Of a stretch of DNA of 33,923 bases, positions 9,418 to 16,924 are shown piece after piece (the stretch's first letter is position 1; each line of letters opens with the position of its first letter). A program made the translations under genes and the position numbers. The stretch comes from JBLIOB01 sp047639575 (GTDB taxonomy: Bacteria; Bacteroidota; Bacteroidia; Flavobacteriales_D; Parvicellaceae), in NCBI GenBank assembly GCA_047639575.1, contig JBLIOB010000011.1, positions 1 through 33,923 on the forward strand, read 5' to 3'. The notes beneath the pieces are model-generated. The model did not search any database, had not been told where the DNA came from, and worked only from the letters and a program-made list of their open reading frames with translations.

Positions 9418-10650
9418 ATGATCTTCGTTACGATTTTTATTTTCTTCATTACCGTTCTCAATTCCTACACCTTATTTGGAACTTGGAAGCATTTCAAGAA
9501 ACCTTTGCCCAATAGGCTTTGGAGAGGTTTTTTAATCTTTATGCCGCTTTGGGAAATTGTTGCTGTGATCTTGATGAGTTATCAGTTTCAGCCAGACTTT
9601 GGTAAGTCTAGTTTGTTAACTAACACTTTTATGGGAGTGTCGTTTTCGTTCTTTTTGACGAAACTCACCATCAACACTTTTCTCTTTATCAATGATGGCT
9701 TCAGGTTATTAAAATGGCCCGTACAAAGTATCGCTAAACGAAAGCCAGTTCCGTTGGAAGGAAGACGAAGATTCGTTACCAATGTAGGATTGGTATTGGC
9801 TGCAGTGCCATTTACGGGTTTGCTTTACGGGACTTTCAAAGGGAAGTATAACTATAAAGTTTGGAAGCATAAACTTTCTTTCAAGGAGCTTCCAACGTCA
9901 TTTGACGGGTTGAGAATTGCTCAAATATCAGATATTCATTCTGGGAGTTTTGATGATCCTGAGGCAGTAAGGGAAGGCCTGCGAACGCTTATGGAGTATA
10001 AACCGGATCTTATACTATTGACAGGAGACTTGGTAAATAATTTTGCAACGGAGATGGATGGTCTAATCGATTTGTTCGACAAGGAGTTAGATGCTCCTTT
10101 CGGTAAGTATGCTGTGATGGGGAACCATGATTACGGAGAGTATGTCCAATGGGATTCAGAAGAAGAAAAAGAAGAAAACGTAGCAGCAGTGCGAGAGCAG
10201 TACGCTAAAATTGGATTTAAACTTCTTGATAATGAAGCTACGGTATTCGAATTACATGGTGAGAAAATATCGTTGATTGGAGTAGAGAACTGGGGTGGTG
10301 GCAGTTTCCCTAAATATGGTGATTATGATCTAGCTTCAAAAAAGATTGACTCAAATAGTTTTAAAATATTAATGTCTCATGATCCAGAGCATTGGGATCA
10401 GCATATAATTGATCACGACCATTTTGTACACTTAACGCTATCGGGTCATACACATGGTGCTCAGATGGGAGTTGAAATTCCTGGATGGATCAAATGGTCA
10501 CCGGTTTCATTAAGGTACCAGCGTTGGGCGGGACTGTATGAAGAAAAAGATCAATATCTCTATGTAAATAGAGGTTTCGGATTTATAGGTTACCCAGGAC
10601 GAATCGGTATTTGGCCAGAGATTACTATTCTAGACCTTCATCAAGCCTAA
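9418..10650 (+). CDS. Membrane-anchored metallophosphoesterase (YkuE/YaeI-like)
   Basis: 410 residues. The first ~150 hold several hydrophobic helices, including one after GRRRFVTNVGLVLAA that looks like an internal twin-arginine-type segment. The rest is a calcineurin-like phosphoesterase with all metal-binding motifs: SDIHSGSFDD (D172, H174), GDLVNN (D204), GNHDYGEY (N236, H237) and SGHTHGAQMG (H344, H346). Relatives hydrolyse phospholipid-type substrates such as UDP-diacylglucosamine analogues at the membrane. The actual substrate here is unknown. It lies 36 bases after add and may be read from the same transcript. Confidence 0.88.
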   Translation: MIFVTIFIFFITVLNSYTLFGTWKHFKKPLPNRLWRGFLIFMPLWEIVAVILMSYQFQPDFGKSSLLTNTFMGVSFSFFLTKLTINTFLFINDGFRLLKWPVQSIAKRKPVPLEGRRRFVTNVGLVLAAVPFTGLLYGTFKGKYNYKVWKHKLSFKELPTSFDGLRIAQISDIHSGSFDDPEAVREGLRTLMEYKPDLILLTGDLVNNFATEMDGLIDLFDKELDAPFGKYAVMGNHDYGEYVQWDSEEEKEENVAAVREQYAKIGFKLLDNEATVFELHGEKISLIGVENWGGGSFPKYGDYDLASKKIDSNSFKILMSHDPEHWDQHIIDHDHFVHLTLSGHTHGAQMGVEIPGWIKWSPVSLRYQRWAGLYEEKDQYLYVNRGFGFIGYPGRIGIWPEITILDLHQA

Positions 10651-10728
10651 ATTCAATTTTATAATTCCTTTTTCAGTTAGTTCAGAAGGTGCTTTTCATT
10701 TTAGAAAAGTCCCAAGTGTTTCTGGTAT

Positions 10729-11076
10729 TTATAACCAGGGAAGATGTTTCCGCTCACCTTGCATTTGCTTGATCCAGCTATATGCGATTGCTTCATAAGC
10801 CGGTCGGTGCACTTCAAATTGATCAATGGGATCTGATTGAGTAATCTGCCAAAGTTTTTCTGCTGTTTCGTAATAACGTTCAAACCCAACCCGTTTGTTT
10901 CGGCCTTCCCAATCGATTGCCATTTTAAAATTTTTGACCCGCGAATCTACCTTTGGATCTTCGTCTTTTGGATTGAGTTGTTTGTCAACCCATGATTCCC
11001 AACCTATAGAGTCGAGCTCTTTCAAAGATTCTTCAGTAACACCGTAGCTAACTCTATTTAGTCGTTTGAAATTCAT
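10729..11076 (-). pseudogene. N-terminal stub of a DUF1800 protein
   Basis: 115 residues beginning MNFKRLNRVSYGVTEESL with ELDSIGWESWVDKQLNP, the typical opening of DUF1800 proteins (Leu/Trp-rich start and a WVDKQL helix). Family members run to roughly 450-600 residues, whereas this one stops after HLPWL at a TAA, and no continuation is visible in any minus-strand frame down to the neighbouring gene end at 10650. The usual DUF1501 partner is also absent. The best reading is a 3'-deleted remnant; expression of a short product cannot be excluded. Confidence 0.62.
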
Positions 11077-11237
11077 AATCCTTCGAAGTACAATTTTGAA
11101 GCCAAAAATCTAAATGGGCGTTAACTAAGTTATTGGGGGACTTGGCTAAATGAAACGGAGGTTTTCCTTATTTTGTTATAAGTATGGAGTAGAAGTGGCT
11201 TGATCTTTGTAATTTGTGCTCGTAAAAAAACTATAAA

Positions 11238-11747
11238 ATGAAACTTATCATATTATCATTAGCGCTTGTATTTACTGGAATGGTTGCAAATGCTCAAAAA
11301 CTAAACATTAACACGGACGATGCTGAAGTGAAATTTGAATTCCCTGCAGACAAGACTTCTGGAACAATTTCAGGATTTAAATGTGAAATTGAATTTGATA
11401 TGAAGAACTTGTCGAAGTCTAAAATGACAGGTACAGTAGATGTTAACACGTTGGAAACGGCTAATAAAGGAAGAGATAAGCACTTGAAATCTGCAGATTT
11501 CTTTGATGTTGCAAAATTTCCTACAATGAAATTCGTTTCTACTGAAATGGTTGAGGGAAAAACAGGAGTTCAAATGACTGGTGACTTGACGATTAAAGAC
11601 AAAACATTACCCTGTACGATTAACTTCAAATATGAAGAAGGTGTATTTAAAGGTAAAACAACAATTGATGCATCTAAGTACGGTGTATCTCCTGGTAAAA
11701 AAGAGGGAACCGTAAACATTACGTTTATCATCCCTATTGCAAAATAG
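11238..11747 (+). CDS. Secreted YceI family protein
   Basis: 169 residues with a signal peptide (MKLIILSLALVFTGMVANAQ). The mature part is one YceI domain: an opening strand (FEFPADKTSGTISGF), then NKGRDKHLKSADFFDVAKFP, the most diagnostic segment, and a final strand ending ITFIIPIAK. YceI-like proteins are lipocalin-type beta-barrels that bind isoprenoid or other hydrophobic ligands in the periplasm. The gene stands alone and is closed by a strong terminator 24 bases after the stop. The ligand is unknown. Confidence 0.92.
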   Translation: MKLIILSLALVFTGMVANAQKLNINTDDAEVKFEFPADKTSGTISGFKCEIEFDMKNLSKSKMTGTVDVNTLETANKGRDKHLKSADFFDVAKFPTMKFVSTEMVEGKTGVQMTGDLTIKDKTLPCTINFKYEEGVFKGKTTIDASKYGVSPGKKEGTVNITFIIPIAK

Positions 11748-11770
11748 TATCTGAACTATACTGTTTAAAA

Positions 11771-11803
11771 AAAAAGCCGAATTCATTGAGAATTCGGCTT
11801 TTT
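11771..11803. terminator. Rho-independent terminator after the YceI gene
   Basis: The stem AAAAAGCCGAATTC pairs with GAATTCGGCTTTTT around a 5-base loop (ATTGA), followed by further T residues. It is a perfect 14-base stem with A and T tracts on both sides, so it could act in either direction. Confidence 0.92.
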
Positions 11804-11864
11804 TGTAATTTGTAATTTGACTTTACCTGATTGAACACGTTATCTTTATTCCAAACAATGCATT

Positions 11865-12266
11865 ATGGAAGAAATATACGCAGACCCAGCAATCAGGAAC
11901 ATTCTAATAGAATTAGCGGTTAAAGGTAAAACGACTACATATGCCAGGTTGAATGTAGAGCTATATACAGAGTATGATTTTCGAGACGCTGCAGATCGAG
12001 ATAGTTTTAATGAGGATGTCGAAGCCATTTCAATCGTGGAAGTAAACAATGGTCGACCTCCGTTAAGTGCTGTCGTTGTGTATAAAAGTGGTTCAAGCAG
12101 TAAGAATGTGCTAGAAAACCTTTATGATATATGCGAAGAACTCTATGATTTATCACCAGAGACTAACAAGCCTAATTCTAAGTTTTTAAAAAGTATGCAG
12201 GCTAAATGTCATGATTATTGGACGTTGTCGGATAACTACAGTCAATTTGGCCCAGTAAAAAGATGA
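11865..12266 (+). CDS. Small cytoplasmic protein of unknown function
   Basis: 133 residues, acidic, with no signal peptide or membrane segment. An N-terminal helix (AIRNILIELAVKGKTTTYA) is followed by an acidic stretch and by ISIVEVNNGRPPLSAVVVYK. The combination of KG.TTTYA.L and NGRPPLSAVVV recalls a motif pair I have seen in short uncharacterised bacterial proteins, but I cannot name a family. A TATCTTTA box lies shortly upstream. The frame ends in the middle of a SpoIIE-like remnant, so the final residues may come from rearranged DNA. Confidence 0.6.
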   Translation: MEEIYADPAIRNILIELAVKGKTTTYARLNVELYTEYDFRDAADRDSFNEDVEAISIVEVNNGRPPLSAVVVYKSGSSSKNVLENLYDICEELYDLSPETNKPNSKFLKSMQAKCHDYWTLSDNYSQFGPVKR

Positions 12267-12408
12267 AGGATTGTTGGTCGGAAAACTGCTGTTCTCAATT
12301 CAAGATCAATTCATGGAAAAACAGAAAGAACTATTCGATGAGGCTTTCGAATCTTGGCGAGGAGAATTGGAGTAAATCGATGATGTTTGCATGATTGGTG
12401 TTCAGGTA
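12262..12408 (+). pseudogene. C-terminal remnant of a SpoIIE-type (PP2C) phosphatase
   Basis: This frame reads GLLVGKLLFSIQDQFMEKQK, then LFDEAFESWRGELE, a TAA at 12373, then IDDVCMIGVQV. The LLFSIQD..ME.QK, FESW.G and QIDDVCMIGV blocks are the ending of SpoIIE-domain phosphatases, which in Bacteroidetes usually follow TPR repeats. The stop is most simply a CAA (Gln) to TAA change, since Gln is usual there. Everything upstream of this tail is missing. The identification is from family memory, not a search. Confidence 0.6.
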
Positions 12409-12513
12409 TGGATCATGCGAGAACTAGAGATTAAGCTAATGAGAAAACACACTATCTTTATACTAAACGCTATCAAACTTTAAACTAAAATCATCTGTAA
12501 AATATTAAATATT

Positions 12514-13887
12514 ATGAGAATTACGCTGCTTATTATTCTGTTTTTAGGTATAAATACAATCTGGGCTCAATCGCCAGTAAATTCGCTGGATTTTGATGGT
12601 GCTGACGACAATGTTTCTACTACACTTCCTACTGTATTTACTAACATTAGCGCCAATGACTTTACTATTGAATCTTGGATAAAGCCAAACGCCAGTGCTT
12701 TTTGCCGAGTCGTATTCGCACAATTAAATACGTCAAATTTTGCTTCCTTGTCGCTCTCTGGGACGAATGAAATCTATTTCTACGTCAACAACGTAACTGG
12801 AGAGAACACGGTAGCAACGCTACCAAATGGAGTTTGGTCTCATGTTGCCTGCACTTGGGATGCTAGCACAGGACTTACTCAAACCTTTATTAACGGAGTC
12901 TTAGCGACAACTGCTGCTGGAGGAAGCTCTTCTTTAGGTTCAGATAACTTGATGACAATTGGCACTAAAACAGACGGTACGCAGCCATTTACAGGTGAAT
13001 TAGATGAGTTGAGAATTTGGGACGTAGTTAGAACTGAATGTGAAATTAATAGCTCCATGAATTCAGAATTCACCCTTGCTCAAACCAACATGGTGGCCTA
13101 TTACAATTTTAACCAAGGTGCTGCTGCCGGCATCAACACTGGAATTACAAGCTTACCAGACTTTACCACAAATTATAATGGGGCATTAAACAATTTTGCG
13201 CTTACTGGAACAGGCTCCAATTGGCTGGCATCTGCTGCAGTAGTGAATGTGTTGAATCAAAACACTGCAGGACTTAGCACAACAGATGTTTTGTCAACTT
13301 GTGATTCAATTACATGGATAGATGGAATCACTTATACAGCTAGTAATAATGTGGCCACATTCACAATTCCTGCCACAGTAGGTTGTGACACAATCGTAAC
13401 GCTTGATTTAACGGTTAATACAATCAGTAATTCTGTTACTCAAATTGGAACTACCTTAACTGCTGGACAAGCTGGAGCAGCGTACCAATGGGTGGATTGC
13501 GCTGGAATGACCGCAATATTTGGTGATACTAATCAGTCGTTCATTGCTACAGTTAATGGAGATTATGCAGTAATAATTACGAATGGTGGATGTGCTGATA
13601 CTTCGGCTTGTAATACTATTTCCAATGTAGGTATAGTAGAAAGTGGATTTGGAAATGAGTTGCTTCTGTATCCAAACCCTACTAAAGGATCTTTTAGTGT
13701 AGAATTAGGTGCTAACTATCATTTGGTAACAATATCCTTAACAGATATTACTGGCAGATTAATCCATTCTAAAAAGTACAACGATAGTCAATTATTGAGC
13801 TTAGTTATTACAGAGCCTGCAGGCGTTTATTTGTTGCACGTTGAAGTTGCTAAGAAGAAGGCGATCTTTCGTGTGGTAAAAGAATAG
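12514..13887 (+). CDS. Secreted LamG-domain protein with T9SS type A sorting domain
   Basis: 457 residues. The order is a signal peptide (cut after IWAQ, residue 19), a LamG/concanavalin-type jelly roll (about 20-200; FTIESWIKPNASAF, WSHVACTWDAS, GELDELRIWDVVRTECEI), a CDSITWIDGITYTASNN repeat-like segment (about 260-305), an Ig-like YQWVDCAGMTA segment (about 325-370), and a T9SS C-terminal domain from about residue 388 (LLYPNPTKGSFSVEL, GVYLLHVEVAKKKAIFRVV). The protein should be exported by Sec, moved across the outer membrane by T9SS and attached to the surface or released. LamG domains bind glycans or proteins; the partner is unknown. Confidence 0.88.
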   Translation: MRITLLIILFLGINTIWAQSPVNSLDFDGADDNVSTTLPTVFTNISANDFTIESWIKPNASAFCRVVFAQLNTSNFASLSLSGTNEIYFYVNNVTGENTVATLPNGVWSHVACTWDASTGLTQTFINGVLATTAAGGSSSLGSDNLMTIGTKTDGTQPFTGELDELRIWDVVRTECEINSSMNSEFTLAQTNMVAYYNFNQGAAAGINTGITSLPDFTTNYNGALNNFALTGTGSNWLASAAVVNVLNQNTAGLSTTDVLSTCDSITWIDGITYTASNNVATFTIPATVGCDTIVTLDLTVNTISNSVTQIGTTLTAGQAGAAYQWVDCAGMTAIFGDTNQSFIATVNGDYAVIITNGGCADTSACNTISNVGIVESGFGNELLLYPNPTKGSFSVELGANYHLVTISLTDITGRLIHSKKYNDSQLLSLVITEPAGVYLLHVEVAKKKAIFRVVKE

Positions 13888-13957
13888 GCAATTTGCTATC
13901 TTAGGTAATCTAAACTTCATTTCAAAAAGGTTTAGCTAACACGTTATTCGAAATCCA

Positions 13958-14584
13958 ATGAAGAACTACATTTACGCAAGTCTATTGCTTTTTGTTGCAG
14001 CATTTCTTATTAATCCAAGTTATGGTCAGAAGACTCATTCTGGCTGGTATGAATGTGGAGATGCGATGGCCATTGATACCAATCTGTTTGCAGTAGACAC
14101 CGGTAAAACTTATTTCTATTTTGATACGGAATTGGCTGCCACTAAGCTGAGAAGTAAAGGATTTACATGGACTAGCGATAGCTTAGCCGACTATTTCACA
14201 GCTTACTTTATAAATACAAGTGATTCTACTTTTATTACAACTTTACAAGACGGCAGCATAGTAATGATACAAGAAGCGCTAGACGAAAACAATGAATGGC
14301 AACCGATTGAGTATTGGGTGCACAGCGGTTGTGGAAACAGCTACTTTGAAGCTTTAAAACTCGAGCCAGGCCAATATTCGATGGTTCCAATAAGAAAACA
14401 TACTGGAGATTACACGACCAAAGCAAGGCTTAAAATGCCCGTAGGAAAGAAGATCTATTATTCCCGAACTTTTAATGTAATATTGATAAGGGTTTATTTA
14501 AAAGAGAAGAAGGACAAGTATATGGGATCTTATTTGGAGGGCCTGCAGAGTATTTTGAAAAGAAATAGAAATTTCATTCTATAG
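13958..14584 (+). CDS. Secreted protein of unknown function
   Basis: 208 residues with a signal peptide (MKNYIYASLLLFVAAFLINPSYGQ). The mature protein has two cysteines (CGDAMAI and SGCGNSYFEAL) that might pair, and a basic C-terminal tail. I do not recognise a family, and no T9SS sorting domain is present, so it may stay in the periplasm. It lies 70 bases after the LamG gene and 17 bases before the next small gene, so it probably shares a transcript with the latter. Confidence 0.65.
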   Translation: MKNYIYASLLLFVAAFLINPSYGQKTHSGWYECGDAMAIDTNLFAVDTGKTYFYFDTELAATKLRSKGFTWTSDSLADYFTAYFINTSDSTFITTLQDGSIVMIQEALDENNEWQPIEYWVHSGCGNSYFEALKLEPGQYSMVPIRKHTGDYTTKARLKMPVGKKIYYSRTFNVILIRVYLKEKKDKYMGSYLEGLQSILKRNRNFIL

Positions 14585-14601
14585 GATATAATTCAATTAT
14601 C

Positions 14602-14964
14602 ATGAACAGCATATACAACGTATACTTAGGAGATATTAAAATCGGAACTACGCGTCTTGAAAAGGCAGATCCTTCAATGGGAGTTGTATTCGGTGATGTG
14701 GATATTACAGCTGATGGTTTTGGCTATAACTTTTTAAAACAATACCTGAAAGCAAAAGGATTAGAAGCAGCAGATGACAATCCAGACGAGCAATTGATTT
14801 CATCTTATACAATTCCGGATCTCGAAGTGATAGGCAAAAACGGAACGATTATAGAAGGAGTGGGGAACCAGTTGGATGTGTACGAAGGAGTGGAGGTTAT
14901 AGTAACAATCGAAGGAATTACTTATCCTTTTTATGAGGAGGAGTTCCCGCATCATTGTGAATAA
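14602..14964 (+). CDS. Small acidic protein of unknown function
   Basis: 120 residues, strongly acidic, without signal peptide or membrane segment. It opens MNSIYNVYLGDIKIGTTRLE, which looks like a beta-hairpin, and ends EEEFPHHCE. I do not recognise the family. It starts 17 bases after the preceding secreted-protein gene. Confidence 0.6.
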   Translation: MNSIYNVYLGDIKIGTTRLEKADPSMGVVFGDVDITADGFGYNFLKQYLKAKGLEAADDNPDEQLISSYTIPDLEVIGKNGTIIEGVGNQLDVYEGVEVIVTIEGITYPFYEEEFPHHCE

Positions 14965-15005
14965 TTGAAATGCCATATTTAGATTAAAACGTAGAGATTA
15001 CTAAA

Positions 15006-15335
15006 ATGAAGTTTTTCTTTCTAATAGGCTTAGTGCTGATACTTAACGTAGCACATAACCAAGAATATGTTCAATTAATAAAGGGCGACATTTCGAAAGA
15101 ATAAGCGATTATAATTGCCCTAAATAATTCAAAAAGAACTTTAGCCAGAGTAGATGATGAGCAGTCTGCTAGCGGTAAATGGGCAGTAGTCACTTATAAA
15201 GATTCATTCAGTTCGAATCGTGAAAAAACCTGTTATCAGAAGACCATTTTAGTAACAATCGATTTAAAAACTGGAAATATTTTAAAAAAGAGACGAGAAA
15301 AAGTATACTGTTTAGGTCTGTTTCCAAGTTTTTGA
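15006..15335 (+). pseudogene. Small secreted protein gene interrupted by one nonsense codon
   Basis: From ATG 15006 the frame gives a signal-like start (MKFFFLIGLVLILNVAHN) and 32 residues, a TAA at 15102-15104, then another 76 residues in the same frame to TGA 15333 (including SGKWAVVTYKDSFSS and KTGNILKKRREKVYCLG). One substitution, for example GAA to TAA after KE, would explain the break. The residue content on both sides looks coding. No family is recognised. The gene lies next to an insertion sequence remnant. Confidence 0.55.
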
Positions 15336-15397
15336 TAAAAGTTACCGAATTACAACTTCCTATTATCTATGGTATTTACACCTTAACTGAAACATCA

Positions 15398-16612
15398 CTA
15401 AAGGGTAGAATAGAACACAAGACCAACGTCTGCAGAAGCATGTTCTATTCCCTTTTTAGTGATGATGTAGCCAAAGCCCCATTGTCTTTTAATAGTTCCA
15501 TAGGGATGTTTAACGATGGCCTGTCTTTTCTTATATAGTTGGCTATTCTCAAGGTTTAATTTTTGGTTAACTCGATACTGATCATAATATTCTGATCTGG
15601 AAAGAAGTCTACCAGTTTTAGATGTTGTACATAAGTCTTTTGCTGGGCATTTCTGACAGGCTTTCGTTCTATAGTGCTTGACTTTATAGCTTTTGCGTTG
15701 ATACCAAGTTCCTGGAGAACTCATGGACTGTCCTTGTGGACAGGTATAGATGTCCTCGCTTTTATTGTAGATAAAATTAGCCGAGTTGTAATTGGAATTG
15801 GGAGCTCTAGATTTTCCTGGTAGAGCCGGGATGGCTACAATAGTTTTGATACTAAGATCTTGTGCTGTTTTCAGTTCGCTTCCAGAGTGATATCCTTTAT
15901 CGTAGAGTGCTGTAAATTGGTTAGTTCCAAGTATTTCAACGGCTCTTTTGAGCATTGGCCCCATTGCTTTAGCATCATTTTGATTAGACAACTTATAATC
16001 GATAGGGATGTTATTTTTAGCGTCAACGGTTGTTTGTAGTGAGTAAGTTACTTCACAAATATGATTTCGAATCATAATGTTCCTGGCGTCAGGATCAGAA
16101 GTTGATATTTGTGTCTCACCACTTTGCTCAAGCTGTTTGTTTAGTTGATCAAACTCACTTTTTCGTTGCTTGTATTGGTCAATTTGTTCTAGGGCTTTTT
16201 TTTTAGCATCACCATCAGCTTGAGCCAAGAGCTCGGTGTAATGTTCCAGCTTCCCTTCAATGTGTAGGATGTGCCTATCGATTTTCTTTTTGTTGTAATT
16301 ATTCTTTTTCGAGTTTTGAGCTCTCATCTTGGTGCTATCACCAGTAATTAGTTTTCCGCCAATTAACTCAAAGTTTTGTCCAACTCAATAGTGGCTTTAA
16401 ACACATTTCGGATTGCTTTATTATTGTCTCTCCTGAAATTAGAAATGGTGTTGTGATCTGGAGTAAGTGACTTGAGTAGCCATATTACTTCAATGTTACG
16501 TTTGCATTCTTTTTCTAGATCCCTTGATGACCTGCATTTATTGAGATAACCATAAATAAAAAGCTTAAGCAACTCAGATGGGTGATAAGCAGGTCTTCCG
16601 TTTTCCCATATT
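15398..16612 (-). pseudogene. Decayed IS1182-family transposase
   Basis: Two frames together give one transposase. The upstream part (16612-16363) contains NGRPAYHPSELLKLFIYGYL and SRDLEKECKRNIEVIWLLKS (InsH/DUF772-type N-domain). The downstream part (16370-15398) contains LITGDSTKMRAQNSKKNNYN, LYDKGYHSGSE, the zinc-like CQKCPAKDLC and HPYGTIKRQWGFGYI. A -1 shift near 16372 joins them, as if one A was lost from a run (GACAAAACTTTG). Three further lesions are visible: the N-terminus is missing, the usual catalytic Glu before HPYGT is Lys (GAA to AAA), and the protein ends early after GLVFYSTL. It should be inactive. Terminal inverted repeats were not found. Confidence 0.82.
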
Positions 16613-16619
16613 GGGCTTC

Positions 16620-16845
16620 AAACCCCTATTTACATGAAGAAAATAAATACGATTTAATTTGTTTTCGAGGACAATTTTTGATTGATAAACCATTTCAACC
16701 AATCCATTATAAATTGTTATGGAAATAATCTGACTTTCATCCCCATCAATGGATAAATTGAGTGTTTCTTTTATGGGGTTAGGATAAATAGTTAATTCGG
16801 TTACCTTTTCGGGACGAAACTTTGAAAATATAGGACGAATGAATA
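16620..16845 (-). pseudogene. Remnant of a T9SS type A C-terminal sorting domain
   Basis: The minus-strand frame after a TAA near 16845 reads RPIFSKFRPEKVTELTIYPN, then PIKETLNLSIDGDESQIISI, TIYNGLVEMVYQSKI and NRIYFLHVN. The YPNPIKETLNLS opening and the YFLHV ending are those of a T9SS sorting domain. It then runs directly into the truncated transposase with no stop in between. The rest of the cargo protein is absent. It lies just downstream of the ice-binding-like gene in the same orientation, so it may derive from a neighbouring cargo gene removed by deletion. Confidence 0.72.
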
Positions 16846-16924
16846 TTTAAGGACATGCAAACCGCATAAAAAAGACTACGAAAATCACGCAACAAATGGT
16901 CGATTTTAAGGGTGTCAACTTACA

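Noticed and set aside
10670..10720. Short inverted repeat (CTTTTC/GAAAAG) after the metallophosphoesterase as a terminator
   Set aside because: Only six AT-rich pairs and no convincing T tract; too weak to call.
12262..12408. Intact short protein from ATG 12313
   Set aside because: Only 20 codons before a stop, and the match to the end of SpoIIE-type phosphatases continues beyond the stop, so a remnant explains it better.
16327..16400. Programmed -1 frameshifting in the IS1182-family transposase
   Set aside because: The join (GACAAAACTTTG) is not a canonical slippery heptamer, this family normally uses one frame, and the copy has other disabling lesions, so a mutation is simpler.
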